NCBI GenBank assembly: GCA_020796225.1
Contig: CM036759.1
Span: 3,223,782 to 3,287,781, forward strand
Direction of reading: 5' to 3'
Length of the DNA: 64,000 nt
Source: Arion vulgaris
Lineage: Eukaryota; Mollusca; Gastropoda; Stylommatophora; Arionidae
Part shown: positions 1 to 11,845 of the stretch, in pieces
How the letters are laid out: each line of letters starts with the position of its first letter
Position numbering within the stretch: position 1 is the stretch's first letter
Made by a program: the position numbers and the translations under genes
Notes under the pieces: generated by a model
The model's input: the letters and a program-made list of their open reading frames with translations, nothing else
Told to the model about the DNA's origin: nothing
Databases searched by the model: none

Positions 1-152
1 GGCACATAACAAACAATACAACAAGGAATGTTTAATATGACATTCCCAGGTGTAGACCTGTCAATTACTCAATGGTTATTAGAAGTGATAGAAGATCTAT
101 GAAATACTGTAATGTTAGGCACATAACAAACAATATAACAAGGAATGTTTAA
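1..152. repeat. 117-bp direct repeat at the window edge
   Basis: About 35 bases beginning GGCACATAACAAACAATA occur at 1 and again at 118 with one or two differences. This may be the edge of a tandem array lying outside the window. Bases 153-480 are unique AT-rich sequence in which I see no gene. Confidence 0.6.
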
Positions 153-514
153 TTTAAATCTTGTCACTGACCATTATCTCCACTGTAGAAGGTGGGTATC
201 TGCGTGTAGTAGCACGTGGTACAGTCAGGTGCTTGTAACACATGATGGCATATCTTCCTCCTACTGGGTCAGAGCAACAACGCTTGACATATGACAGCAG
301 ATACTGAGGAGAGAGATTTGAGATCATTCACAAATTTGATCAGTTATAATGTCTGCTAACTCTATTGTAGTTGTCAGTACCAAGAAAGTGGCATCTCAAA
401 ATCAAATAAGATCACAAACTCTAGAACTTTCTCATTCAATTTCTAATTGTAAACTTTCCAACTTAATTTATAAACTATTACAAATGAATCTCATGTACAC
501 TTGTGTTGGAGCAT

Positions 515-1712
515 AACTCGTGAGCTCTCTCTCTCTCTCTCAGCTCTACATGTGTGATGTAACAAGTGAGCTCTCTCTCAGCTCTACATGTGTAATGTAA
601 CAAGTGCGCTCTCTCAGCTCTACATGTGTAATATAACAAGAGCGTGTAACGTAACAAGTGAACTCTCTCTCTCAGCTCTACATGTGTAATGTAACAAGTG
701 CGCTCTCTCAGCTCTACATGTGTAATGTAACAAGTGAGCTCTCTCTCAGCTCTACAATGTGTGATGTAACAAGTGAACTCTCTCTCAGCTCTACATGTGT
801 AATGTAACAATCGCTCTCTCAGCTCTACATGTGTAATATAACAAGAGCATGATCGAACAAGTGAGCTCTCTCTCAGCTCTACATGTGTAATGTAACAAGT
901 GAACTCTCTCTCAGCTCTACATGTGTAATGTAACAAGTGAACTCTCTCTGCGCTCTATATGTGTAATGTAACAAGTGAACTCTCTCTGCGCTCTATATGT
1001 GTAATGTAACAAGTGAACTCTCTCAGCTCTACATGTGTAAAGTAACAAATGAGATCTCTCTCAGCTCTACAATGTGTGACGTAACAAGTGAACTCTCTCA
1101 GCTTTACAAGTGTGATGTAACAAGTAACTCTCTTCAGCTCTACATGTGTAAAGTAACAAATGAGATCTCTCTCAGCTCTACAATGTGTGACGTAACAAGT
1201 GAACTCTCTCTCTCAGCTCTACAAGTGTGATGTAACAAGTGAACTCTCTCTCTCAGCTCTACAATGTGTGACGTAACAAGTGAACTCTCTCTCAGCTTTA
1301 TATGTGTAATGTAACAAGTGAACTCTCTCTCAGCTTTATATGTGTAATGTAACAAGTGAACTCTCTCTGCGCTCTACATGTGTAATGTAACAAGTGAGCT
1401 CTCCCTCTCAGCTCTACATGTGTAATGTAACAAATGAGATCTCTCTCAGCTCTACAATGTGTGACGTAACAAGTGAACTCTCTCAGCTTTACAAGTGTGA
1501 TGTAACAAGTAAACTCTCTCTCAGCTCTACATGTGTAAAGTAACAAATGAGATCTCTCTCAGCTCTACAATGTGTGACGTAACAAGTGAACTCTCTCTCT
1601 CAGCTCTACAAGTGTGATGTAACAAGTGAACTCTCTCTCAGCTCTACATGTGTAATGTAACAAGTGAGCTCTCTCTCAGCTCTACACATGTGACGTAACA
1701 AGTGAGCTGCAC
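515..1712. repeat. Minisatellite, 38-bp unit, about 31 copies
   Basis: The unit contains CAGCTCTACATGTGTAATG followed by TAACAAGTGA and a variable (CT)n run. Copies differ in the CT-run length and at a few substitutions (AATGTGTGACG, TTTATATGTG). Open frames on both strands here only reflect the repeat. Confidence 0.95.
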
Positions 1713-1769
1713 TCAGCACCCAGCACAACAAGTGTGACATGAACGTCAAAATGTGTACAAACTAGCCTC

Positions 1770-2447
1770 TCAGAAAACACCATCAAGGCAAGATACAGAA
1801 AGATATTTGAGATTTATTACAGCCAAAGCTTGCACATAGAGATAAGACTGGTCGGGTATAGGAGGCACTGCAGGTGGGGTTCTGGCTGGAGTCTGAAATC
1901 CACCGTTGACTAATGATGCATGAATGGCTTTGTGCACTTCTTTTGGTTCTGCATAGGGATTTTCACTTTCAGCTGGTGGTGGTGGGAGTGGATCTCCATT
2001 GGGGAGATATGAGAAATCAATTTGGGATTCTGTCAGAGCAGGAGGTGGTGGCAGGAGTTCGCCGTTAGTAGCAGATGATACACGTGGAGGAGGTGGTGGT
2101 GGTGCGATGCCTTTATCTCTAAGAGCAGGAGGTGGAAGAGCGATGTAGGATGAAATAAAAGCTGTGGCTTGACTTACACCTGGTGGAGGTGTAAGGGGAG
2201 TAGGAAATCTTGAAGTCGATGATACATGCTCATCTGAAGGTGGAGGAGATGGTGGTGGTATATCCTCAACTAAATCTAGAGGAGGTGCTGGTGGTGGCCC
2301 TAGTAACGGAGGCGGTAACCCATCTAAATAATAAAAGGAACTTGGACTTGAGCATTCTTCAAAATTCTGACTGTCTAACTCTTGTATAGACTTGTCTACC
2401 TCCCTGAGAGCTTCATCTATCTCCAGCTCATGACTAGCTTTGAACTC
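1770..2447 (-). CDS. Candidate 3' exon encoding a proline-rich tail, unknown protein
   Basis: Reading the minus strand from 2447, a 226-codon frame stays open to a TGA at 1770-1772. It is preceded by an acceptor (TTTGTTTGACAG) and starts in phase 0. The first 25 residues are acidic and helical (EFKASHELEIDEALREVDKS). About 170 residues rich in proline clusters follow, such as LPPPLLGPPPAPP, IAPPPPPP, LLPPPPALT and PLPPPPAES, and then a tyrosine-containing NPYAEPKE. Such clusters are usual ligands for SH3, WW or EVH1 domains, so a cytoskeletal or signalling adaptor is plausible, but I do not recognise the family. There is no ATG, as expected for an internal or terminal exon. The true 3' end is uncertain: an AATAAA lies at 1813-1818 on this strand, before the stop, so the last 20 or so codons may be noncoding, or the exon may be spliced earlier. 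It pairs in phase with the exon at 54947-55172. Confidence 0.6.
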   Translation of the reverse strand, partial: EFKASHELEIDEALREVDKSIQELDSQNFEECSSPSSFYYLDGLPPPLLGPPPAPPLDLVEDIPPPSPPPSDEHVSSTSRFPTPLTPPPGVSQATAFISSYIALPPPALRDKGIAPPPPPPRVSSATNGELLPPPPALTESQIDFSYLPNGDPLPPPPAESENPYAEPKEVHKAIHASLVNGGFQTPARTPPAVPPIPDQSYLYVQALAVINLKYLSVSCLDGVF

Positions 2448-3350
2448 CTGTCAAACAAATATTGAAACTGAATAAATAACAAGATAATGAGCACACTTAG
2501 AGAGATACAATAGTTCAATGTTCATGTGCTGTGTGATCCTCAGATAATATTCCACTTATTCTAACCAGGGCTGTGAGCTTTCACTCTTGGACACAGCAAC
2601 AGTACCAGATCATATAATTAGACTAGTTATATATGCAGAGATTTCAATCAGACAACGTTTTATATGGATGTAGACAGTGTTTGTTGTTTGTAGACACATC
2701 TAGTTAGTAGTAGTGTGTTGTATGTAGACAAATGTAGTTAGTTGTAGTGTATTGTATGAAGACAAATGTCATTAGTTGTAGTATGTTGCATGTAGACAAA
2801 TGAGTAGAATATGTCCATGTGAAATGAAGATAACTAAAAGATAAATAAGGAAAGAAAGTAAGACCAACAGTGATCTAGAGAATGACAAGCACACAAAGAC
2901 CCAGCAGGGGTTAACCAAATGACCAGAAACGTGTGCCAGTTTATTGCCATATCAGTGGAGGTAAGGGTGATAAAGAAAGCTATAAAATGACCAGACAGTC
3001 TAACAAGACAACAATGAATGAAAGTGCTATTAGTCATGGTTAGAATAATAGTCAAATGAACTCTCTACACACTGTGCTGTTGTTCTACTACATGTGTGTG
3101 ATATTTGATACACATTCTAGCAATGAGTTGTACATACATAGACTAGACTATAGCACACTAGTTTATCTACCACCAGATGATATCATTAACGCACAGCCAC
3201 ATTTCTTCTTCTTCTTCTTCTTCTTCTCACGTGATAATGACATCTTGCTCAATATTCTTGTCATATTCTAGTTGAACATACTGTAGTATTTCCTTTGTTA
3301 GTCGTCTCTATCAATAGGCCGGCCCACAGATCAGTTTTCTTATCAACACA
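2448..3350. other. Unique AT-rich stretch, probable intron
   Basis: It begins just upstream of the acceptor of the proline-rich exon. It holds a diverged tandem of about 50 bp around 2690-2800 (TAGTTAGTTGTAGTGTATTG) and a (TTC)n run at 3205-3228. I see no coding signal on either strand. Confidence 0.5.
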
Positions 3351-3359
3351 TAGAAGAAG

Positions 3360-4195
3360 TATGACTACACGAACATACAACACACACAACAGTTTGTAGA
3401 CACAGACATAAGAACATCTATACAAGTAACAACACACACAACAGTTTGATTGTAGCAACAGACATTAGACTCAAGAAAAGACATCTATAACAGAACACAC
3501 AACAGTTTGATTGTAGACACAGACATAAGAACATCTATACAACTCAAGTAACAACACACACAACAGTTTGATTGTAGACACAGACATAAGAACATCTATA
3601 CAACTCAAGTAACAACACACACAACAGTTTGATTGTAGACACAGACATAAGAACATCTATACAACTCAAGTAACAACACACACAACAGTTTGATTGTAGA
3701 CACAGATATAAGAACATCTATACAACTCAAGTAACAACACACACAACAGTTTGATTGTAGACACAGATATAAGAACATCTATACAAGTAACAACACACAC
3801 AACAGTTTGTAGACACAGACATAAGAACATCTATACAAGTAACAACACACACAACAGTATGATTGTAGACACAGACATAAGAACATCTATACAACTCAAG
3901 TAACAACACACACAACAGTTTGATTGTAGACACAGACATAAGAACATCTATACAAGTAACAACACACACAACAGTTTGATTGTAGACACAGATATAAGAA
4001 CATCTATACAAGTAACAACACACACAACAGTATGATTGTAGACACAGATATAAGAACATCTATACAAGTAACAACACACACAACAGTTTGATTGTAGACA
4101 CAGACATAAGAACATGTATACAACTCAAGTAACAACACACACAACAGTTTGATTGTAGACACAGATATAAGAACATCTATACAACTCAAGTAACA
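3360..4195. repeat. Minisatellite, 61- and 55-bp units, about 15 copies
   Basis: The unit contains AACACACACAACAGTTTG, ATTGTAGACACAGACATAAG and AACATCTATACAACTCAAGT. The short form lacks AACTCA, and two copies also lack the ATTG before TAGACAC. Long and short units are mixed irregularly. Confidence 0.95.
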
Positions 4196-4579
4196 ATTAA
4201 ACATAAAGTAATATAAAATCGCAACATTAAACAATATCTCTCTCCCCACCCCCATATCTCCAGACTTGTAACTTCTAACCTTTGTGACACAAGTAAGAGA
4301 CTGGAATTATGAGATATGCATGCCCATATTATTGTTAAAATAAAACACAGACACGCACGTACGTAAACACAGACATACACGCAGACAAAGTACTAACTAA
4401 TGAAAACAAAAGCAAATGTCCGGTGGTGTCGTGACGCTCTGTAGCGTGAACAAGTAATAATATACTTGTAGAAAGTACTTGTACATCAATGAACGTTTCA
4501 TTTCATATTCTACAGCATGTGCCGCCTGACTCAAGACACAAAGGTAACCCATACACAAATAGTTCTAGTCTCATGCTAA

Positions 4580-4611
4580 CAAATACATACTTTTATATAT
4601 ATATATATATA

Positions 4612-4668
<57 letters not shown>
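4580..4668. repeat. (TA)n microsatellite
   Basis: About 90 bp of almost pure TA with one short ACACACA interruption near 4611. It directly abuts the 5' truncated end of a LINE fragment, so it may mark an insertion point in an AT-rich target. Bases 4196-4579 upstream are unique, with no gene seen. Confidence 0.95.
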
Positions 4669-4670
<2 letters not shown>

Positions 4671-4683
4671 CCAATCCACCTCC

Positions 4684-5210
4684 GTTTTAAAAGTCTAAAT
4701 AAAATATGGAACTGCAAGTTATATAGTATTAAAACTAAATTACGAATTTTCAGTTCAAATGTTGTATCAATCCTAACATATGCTAGTTGGAAAATGACTA
4801 AAGATATAGAAAGCAAGTTGAATGCATTTGAAAATAGATGTCTGCGAAAAATAATGAATATAAAATGGAACGAATTCAGAAGAAGTGATGAAATCAGAGA
4901 CATGTCTGGTCAACCACTAGTGGCAACTGTTATAAGAAAGAGAAGATGGAGATATGTTGGGCACACCTTGAGGAGAAATGATCAACGAATATCAAAGCAG
5001 GCATTGAAGTGGGATGCAAAGGGTTCAAGAAAGAGAGGTCGACCTAAGGAGACCCTGAACGAACTTTGCTGAGAGAGGCAAGAAATATCGGTCTCAGTTC
5101 CATGGATGAGATTGAGCGAGTTGCCCAGGATAGAGCGGTAAGGAGAAATTACTTGAAGGCCCTATGTAACGTATAACGGTACGAGAGGAATTATTATTAT
5201 ATTATAATAG
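4684..5210 (+). mobile_element. LINE-B, 5'-truncated reverse-transcriptase C-terminus
   Basis: This 530-bp fragment is over 90 percent identical by eye to the 3' half of the element at 30478-31649. The 92-codon frame at 4794-5072 covers the region after the RT catalytic core. It carries FENRCLRKIMNIKWNEFRRS, then RRWRYVGHTLRRN and KGSRKRGRP, a tail typical of RTE/CR1-like non-LTR retrotransposons. The copy keeps the A that the nested copy lost before GAGAGGTCG, so its frame runs further there. The 3' end is GGTACGAGAGGAATTATTATT, an (ATT)n tail. No target-site duplication could be seen, because the 5' side abuts (TA)n. The clade assignment is uncertain, and the copy is dead. Confidence 0.9.
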
Positions 5211-6890
5211 CAATTTCGTTATTTCGGTCTTCCTCCTTGACTTGTTCCAGACCAGATTCCAAGACAAGACTTGCTATAGAATTCGTTAGTATTTGTTCAT
5301 GTAAGTTCTATCCAACAACGTCAACTTCTTCTCTAATACTCTAGTTCTTGTAGTGACTTGCAGATTGCTACTTATCATCATCATCATCATCATCAAGACA
5401 GCAAGAAATAATAGTGCACCTGTAACATGTCATTAAAAGCGGCTTGGCTACACCAACAGATATCAAAAATAGCTACGCTAAAAGCAATGAGGAATAATAC
5501 AACTATAGCAATCATGAAACCACTGAGAATAATTCTAGTCAAAGGACGGTCGTACTGTAGGTAACGACGCAGAGAAACATGAAAGTAAGCAAAGCTGCTG
5601 ACTTACCTTCTCTCAACTAGGAACACCTCCCATCAGAGCTACTTCTATAGTGGGCAGTGCTTATTCTTGAAATAACGAGAGAGAGAGAGAGAAAGATAGA
5701 GAAGAAGAGAACAAACGCGCGAACGCGTCCGCGCGCACGCACATACACACGAATAACACGTCACAGTAAGACATGAACGTTTCTAAAGTATATATATGCG
5801 TGCCCACATCATCATCATCATCATCTTGTAGAAGCAGTTAGTAAACAGTGATGTCAAACTACTACAACACTAATCTAGACAATCTGCTATGAGAAACGTC
5901 TGTCTATGTCTAGAATCTAGATAGTCATTGAGTTGATATAGATCGGACTAGCTAGAGTTTGTTCAGTAGCTACCAAGTAATTATCAGACTTTACCAGTCG
6001 GCAGCACAGATCGATGTCTGGACCCTTAGAGCTGCACATATTGGACAAATGAGACTTCTGTGAGCACCATCTGGTCTAGTTAATCAAATATGAGAACACG
6101 AACAATGTGTCCTGATATTGCCATCAATGTTTATCATAGCCACGTTATTGCTTATGTATGGTATTAGATAATGTGTTCTCATATTGTTAACATATTGATC
6201 TATGGTTACAATTCTTACATGCAGCAGCACGCCACAAGAGTAGTAGTAGTATCGGTTAACTAACTAGTAACAAATAACATGCAGTTAAGAGAATCTGCTT
6301 TATTTGTTATCTACAGGATTCAAGCATCTTTAAGCTGAGGCAAGTAACTTCCAACCCAAGGACATCCTCTTATTGGTTATATCAGTGTGTAAGACAACAA
6401 ACGTGAGAAATAAGAATTAGCGGAGAATCCATGATTGGAATAAATGAAATTTAAAATATTGTTTGTTTGTTATGTAGTGGGTTAAAACCTCTTTAAGCCA
6501 AGGCACGGCCCTTTCAACTTTAGACAAACCTGTTTTTTGGGTTATATCAGAGCGTGTAGACTACTGTAACAAACATGACCAAAAAAAAAAAGAATTAACT
6601 CCTTTCGGAGAATCTAAGTAATAATTGAAAGGGTAAAAGTCACATTAAAAACCCCGTGCGCACACATGTACAAGAAAACACATAACGTACACACGCACGC
6701 ACACATCCATTATGAGTGGCGCAGATAGCAAGCCCTCTAGCTATGATCATATATTTTGTAGAGACACTTGTAAGTAATGACCATGAATATATCATTCAAG
6801 CAATTACAAATACAATTTGACTTGACGTTTGGTCTACAACAGAAACTACTCAATAGTCTGTCTGGAGTCTAACAGCAAGAAATAATGTTA
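5211..6890. other. Unique stretch with two diverged copies of a 160-bp repeat
   Basis: No gene is seen. It holds small (ATC)n runs near 5376 and 5808, an alternating GCGCGAACGCGTCCGCGCGC patch near 5713, and a related pair at about 6298-6445 and 6463-6635. That pair shares TTTAAGC, AAGGCA, GGTTATATCAG and GAATTA blocks in the same order. It may be an old dispersed element duplicated in tandem. Confidence 0.5.
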
Positions 6891-6907
6891 CTATATACCT
6901 GTTGTTA

Positions 6908-7895
6908 TATCATACTGTATCACATTGGAGATCAGTGGCTGGCGATCATACATTCTACTTTCACTGTTCATATTGTTGCCAACTTGATGCTGATATAGGA
7001 TTCACTGTATCCCATTGGAGATCAGTGGCTGGCGATCATATATTCTACTTTCACTGTTCATATTGTTGCCAACTTGATGCTGATATAGGATTCACTGTAT
7101 CACATTGGAGATCAGTGGCTGGAGATCATATATTCTACTTTCACTGTTCATATTGTTGCCAACTTGATGCTGATATAGGATTCACTGTATCACATTGGAG
7201 ATCAGTGGCTGGAGATCATATATTCTACTTTCACTGTTCGTATTGTTGCCAACTTGATGCTGATATAGGATTCACTGTATCACATTGGAGATCAGTGGCT
7301 GGAGATCATATATTCTACTTTCACTGTTCATATTGTTGCCAACTTGATACTGATATAGGATTCACTGTATCACATTGGAGATCAGTGGCTGGTGATCATA
7401 TATTCTACTTTCACTGTTCATATTGTTGCCAACTTGATGGTGATATAGGATTCACTGTATCACATTGGAGATCAGTGGCGATCATATATTCTACTTTCAC
7501 TGTTCATATTGTTGCCAACTTGATACTGATATAGGATTCACTGTATCACATTGGAGATCAGTGGCGATCATATATTCTACTTTCACTGTTCATATTGTTG
7601 CCAACTTGATGCTGATATAGGATTCACTGTATCACATTGGAGATCAGTGGCTGGAGATCATATATTCTACTTTCACTGTTCATATTGTTGCCAACTTGAT
7701 GCTGATATAGGATTCACTGTATCACATTGGAGATCAGTGGCTGGTGATCATATATTCTACTTTCACTGTTCGTATTGTTGCCAACTTGATACTGATATAG
7801 GATTCACTGTATCACATTGGAGATCAGTGGCTGGTGATCATATATTCTACTTTCACTGTTCATATTGTTGCCAACTTGATGGTGATATAGGATTC
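6908..7895. repeat. Minisatellite, 90-bp unit, 11 copies
   Basis: The unit runs from GGATTCACTGTATCACATTG through GGAGATCAGTGGCTGGAGAT to CAACTTGATGCTGATATA. Since 90 is a multiple of three, most copies stay open and give a 30-residue repeat (FTVSHWRSVAGDHIFYFHCS and so on). Copies near 7475 and 7560 lack four bases (CTGG-type deletion in GTGGCGATC), which breaks the frame. I therefore treat it as noncoding. Confidence 0.95.
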
Positions 7896-8129
7896 ACCAC
7901 TAATAACTAAGTTATCAACGGAAGTGCTCCGGTAACTGAAGAATATTTGGTAAGATTTCTTTGACTGATAATGACATTTATTCATTATGACTATACTAAT
8001 TATTAAAGAAGAATCTTGCAAACATTCTGGTTGACATACACAAGCAAACGAAGAGCTTATAAAACTAACAAACCATACATCATTGGAGATCATCATTCAA
8101 AGTTGAAGATGGAGGTGGATTAGCCATGT

Positions 8130-9350
8130 ATGTCGTATGTCAATAGGCCAGTTACAGAGGCGGTGAAATGATTGGCATCTCATAACTACTCTCGTGTTTT
8201 CATACTCAGTGACTCCATGAGCATGATTCGTAAAGTCGAATCAGGAATAGTGAGACGCAACTAGGTGGAGGTACTGGTACCGACAGGGATCAGAGAAATC
8301 ACCTTCAGTTTTGTCACTGGGCATGCATGAGTCAGTGGTAGTGAATGAGCTAATAGATTGGCTGGCATGGCTACAATATCAGAGGGAAAATGCAATGGAC
8401 CGAAATGACATTCTTAACGCATTGAGAAAGTCTTTCCGAACAGAGAAGTTTCAGGGTTGTGAATCTCACTCGCTAATCAGATTGAGTCTTTCCGAACAGA
8501 GAAGTTTCAGGGTTGTGAATCTCACTCGCTGATCAGATTGAGTCTTTCGAACAGAGAGTTTCAGGGTTGTGAATCTCACTCGCTAATCAGATTGAGTCTT
8601 TCCGAACAGAGGAGTTTCAGGGTTGTGAATCTCACTTGCTGATCAGATTGAGTCTTTCCGAACAGAGAAGTTTCAGGGTTGTGAATCCCACTCGCTGATC
8701 AGATTGAGTCTTTCCGAACAGAGGAGTTTCAGGGTTGTGAATCTCACTCGCTGACCAGATTGAGTCTTTCCGAACAGAAGAGTTTCAGGGTTGTGAATCT
8801 CACTCGCTAATCAGATTGAGTCTTTCCGAACAGAGGAGTTTCAGGGTTGGAATCACTGCTATCAGATTAGTCTTTCGACAGAAGTTTCAGGGTTGTAATC
8901 TCACCTAATCAGATTGAGTCTTTCCGAACAGAGGAGTTTCAGGGTTGTGAATCTCACTCGCTAATCAGATTGAGTCTTTCCGAACAGAGGAGTTTCAGGG
9001 TTGTGAATCTCACTCGCTAATCAGATTGAGTCTTTCCGAACAGAGGAGTTTCAGGGTTGTGAATCTCACTCGCTAATCAGATTGAGTCTTTCCGAACAGA
9101 GGAGTTTCAGGGTTGTGAATCGCACTCGCTGATCAGATTGAGAGAGAAGATGGGTGTCGATAACGGTGCAGTCCGAAAAGAACGACATAACAAATATGCA
9201 AAGAGATTGATTAATCAACATCGAACAGACTTGTTGGACCGCTGGACTCTGCTGGATTTGCTGAGACGGAGATGGAAGCAACTATGGACGTCCCCAGAGT
9301 GTTATGATGATAGTCCTCATATAACTGATACCAGTAGTGATATTAGCTAG
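8130..9350 (+). mobile_element. RNase H-type LINE, C-terminal end, copy 1 (broken)
   Basis: From about 8160 the plus strand reads AVK, a stop, then LASHNYSRVFILSDSMSM, the RNase H beta-strand and catalytic Asp region. It continues with FSFVTGHA, a stop, and SE/ANRLAG, matching the family pattern GHAGVxGNERADRLAG with stop codons and an Asn in place of the last Asp. The C-terminal extension follows (MDRNDILNALRKSFRTEKF). It is interrupted by a 56-bp minisatellite and resumes at about 9138 (MGVDNGAVRKERHNKYAKRL). The frame closes at 9350. RNase H at the end of the polyprotein is typical of I-superfamily LINEs. It is homologous to the copies at 13660-15110 and 54435-54817. This is a pseudogene. 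Confidence 0.8.
8436..9135. repeat. Minisatellite, 56-bp unit, about 12 copies, inside a LINE ORF
   Basis: The unit is AGTCTTTCCGAACAGAGGAG, TTTCAGGGTTGTGAATCTCA, CTCGCTAATCAGATTG. The first copy is the LINE coding sequence itself (SFRTEKFQGCESHSLIRL). Because 56 is not a multiple of three, expansion destroyed the frame. Copies near 8850-8910 have many missing bases. Confidence 0.95.
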
Positions 9351-9507
9351 GACGGCTTTCCTATAGGCATCTGGTGGGAACAGAAGAACTCTACGTCCAC
9401 AGAAATCACGGAGAAGAAATGAGGATAGAGAGTAGAAAGATTGTGGTCTGATATGGGAAACAATTGGTAGATAGGAGACAGATCGACAACAATAGAAATC
9501 TCCTGTG

Positions 9508-9757
9508 GTAGACATACATCAGATGGTACACATCTTGTGGTAGACATGCATCAAATGGTACACATCTTGTGGTAGACATGCATCAAATGGTACACATCTT
9601 GAGTAGACATGCATCAAATGGTACACATCTTGTGGTAGACATGCATCAAATGGTACACATCTTGTGGTAGACATGCATCAAATGGTACACATCTTGTGGT
9701 AGACATGCATCAAATGGTACACATCTTGTGGTAGACATGCATCAAATGGTACACAAA
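9508..9757. repeat. Minisatellite, 32-bp unit, about 8 copies
   Basis: The unit is CATCTTGTGGTAGACATGCA followed by TCAAATGGTACA. The first copy is slightly different (CATACATCAGATG). The preceding 9351-9507 is unique. Confidence 0.95.
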
Positions 9758-9900
9758 GAGGAGGATATAAATAGATAGAATTCTGAAAGCATATACACAA
9801 GACAATAAGAAAAATAATGGCAATAGTTTAGTGGAAGAGAAATAAGATAATGGCTACAATAGGCTACCTAGAAGTATTCAAACATATATTTCACAGACTA

Positions 9901-10180
9901 CCCGGGTAGCGTAGTTGTTAGTGAACTCGCTTCTCAAGGCTGGTGGTCGGTTCAACTCCCGAAGTGTGCGTGAAATTTTCCCGACCGCGACGGCTCTCAG
10001 GTCGACCCAGCCTCAACTGGGTACCAGACATGCTCTGGGAAAGTAAAGGCGGCCGGCGTGATGCTGACCACATCACCCAACGTGTGCCGACGGTCAATGA
10101 ATAATACAGGCCTAACACTGTATTGCTCTATATACCACAAGGTATGAAAGGGTTCCTTTACTTTTTTACCTATAGTGAAG
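9901..10180 (+). mobile_element. tRNA-derived SINE, family 1
   Basis: It begins with a tRNA-like head: an A-box-like TAGCGTAGTTGTTAG near 9907 and a B box GGTTCAACTCC near 9950, spaced as in RNA polymerase III internal promoters. The body (GACCACATCACCCAACGTGT, GGCCTAACAC, GGTATGAAAGGGTTCCTTTA) is shared with the minus-strand copy at 63240-63505. It is not a functional tRNA, since I cannot fold a complete cloverleaf. Confidence 0.8.
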
Positions 10181-10499
10181 ATGATACATTTCTTGACAGA
10201 ATTTGTGAGATGCTAAATTTTGTCCACAGTCGCCTGTACCCGGAGAATGTGCTTGCATGGGCTGTGTTTCGGGTTCAGCAAATCTCTCACCAGGATGCCC
10301 TAACAAAGTAATGTAGTAAACTTGACTTTCCATCCCCATAATTAAATGATTCGACAAAAATCTGATTCAAAGACAAGTTTTAGTCTTCCAAAATTGTCAT
10401 TTGAAATTTTCTTATAGACGTGACAGGAATCTTAAGCATATGTTGCTACACACACATTCGCATCAAAACCAATGTCAGGGGTAATTTTTTGTTACCATT

Positions 10500-10965
10500 A
10501 GGTGAGTCTGTCAGCGTTGCTATTCATGTGTTTATGTGATACAAAGTGAGGCTGTCAGCGTTGCTATTCATGTATTTATGTGATACAGACCCGTACTATA
10601 TCTTTTCCTAAAATAACTTTTGTTATTGAGGCGAGTCCCGCAACATCATCTACGCCATCACTTGTAAACGTTGCGATAAGGCATATATAGGCGAAACTGG
10701 CAAAAAGCTTAGTGACTGTTTCGATCAACACTTACGTGATATACGCAAACGTTTTGTAGTTTCTGTAGTCCCTCATTTCAATGGAACTGACCATTTGGGA
10801 GCTCGTGACATCGATGTCACAGCCTTTCGATCATGTTCCTCTTATGATCAAAGTCATTGTATATCTTTATGTGGTACCTTGCGACCTATTAAACAACGAA
10901 ATACATTCTTATTCTTCTTGCTACTGTCTCTTCTCATGAACATTATATATGTATATATATGTTAA
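10500..10965 (+). mobile_element. Penelope-like element fragment with GIY-YIG endonuclease
   Basis: From 10636 the frame reads SRNIIYAITCKRCDKAYIGE, then TGKKLSDCFDQHLRDIRKRF, FNGTDHLGARDIDVTAFRSC. IYAI and AYIG with HLRD are the GIY-YIG nuclease motifs as they appear at the C-terminus of Penelope-like retroelements. It matches the minus-strand copy at 53500-53960 codon for codon over long stretches. Upstream of 10633 about a dozen bases present in the other copy are missing, and an in-frame stop sits at 10627. The domain's end is cut short after CGTLRPIKQR, where a 65-bp tandem duplication (10901-11030) takes over. A 44-bp partial duplication (TCAGCGTTGCTATTCATGT) lies at 10511 and 10555. 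It is inactive. Confidence 0.85.
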
Positions 10966-11030
10966 ATACATTCTTATTCTTCTTGCTACTGTCTCTTCTC
11001 ATGAACATTATGATATATAATATATGTTAA
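10901..11030. repeat. 65-bp tandem duplication
   Basis: ATACATTCTTATTCTTCTTG and the following CTACTGTCTCTTCTCATGAA occur at 10901 and 10966. The second copy differs in the TA-rich part (ATGATATATAATATATG). Confidence 0.9.
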
Positions 11031-11845
11031 ATACATATATTTGATGTATATATTGACAATCTGTCTCCCAACATTATGCTATCAGTGCCAAACTTGAACT
11101 ATCTGGATGCCATCATCAGCTTAGGTTATTTGACGTGACAAAGCATTTGAAATGACAAACATTAGTTGAAAACCAAATATAACATCAAATAGATTGAACA
11201 TATAAGTGTTGATAGAATCAAATATGTGTATACGTCCAAGCAAATTTGACATCAACTAATACAATCTAGTATGACAAAATTAATCAAGTCAAACATGAAT
11301 GTAATATTGCAGACAAGAAATGTCAAACAGCCTTTCTAATAAAGTCAAACCAATAAATTATATTAAAAAAAAAAAAGGAACAAAAATTGTTGGCTGGCTA
11401 GAAGAATAATTTGTAAGAGTTCTAGCAGATATATCATTTATCTGTGTCAGCGCTTCTGTTGATATTGTCTTGTGAAAGTTTCGACGTCCATATTGTTTGT
11501 TGTAAATTAGTTAAAGAAACGTTCAACTGGTTTGTTGTCCCACAATATCTGTGAACATGCAACGTAAAGTTGTCCGTAAAAAAAACCCCCCATAAAAAAA
11601 AACTGATTAGGGTAGAGAGATGGCCACTATATTGAAAGTCTGACAGCAGCAGCAGCAGAGTTATTGATCGTGCGTGTTGTGAGAAAAGTTCACAATTATA
11701 ATATATAAAACTTGTCTGATCTTTAAAGTCAACAGCAACTTTGTTTTTTAAACAGGAGCTCTCAATCCAATCTAGGAACAAACACTCGCTGGTCTATTCT
11801 TGCATGGACATTATCATATCAACATCAATGTAGATGTTAACACTT
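11031..11845. other. Unique AT-rich stretch with a scrap of LINE-A
   Basis: At about 11055-11100, CAATCTGTCTCCCAACATTA and CAGTGCCAAAC resemble the LINE-A sequence at 62258-62290, which encodes FLPHY and SAKPG. The rest holds no recognisable gene. There are homopolymer runs of C and A near 11579-11608. Confidence 0.4.

Noticed and set aside
9901..9975. Functional tRNA gene
   Set aside because: A and B boxes are present, but no cloverleaf with paired acceptor and anticodon stems can be drawn. A shared body follows, as in a SINE.
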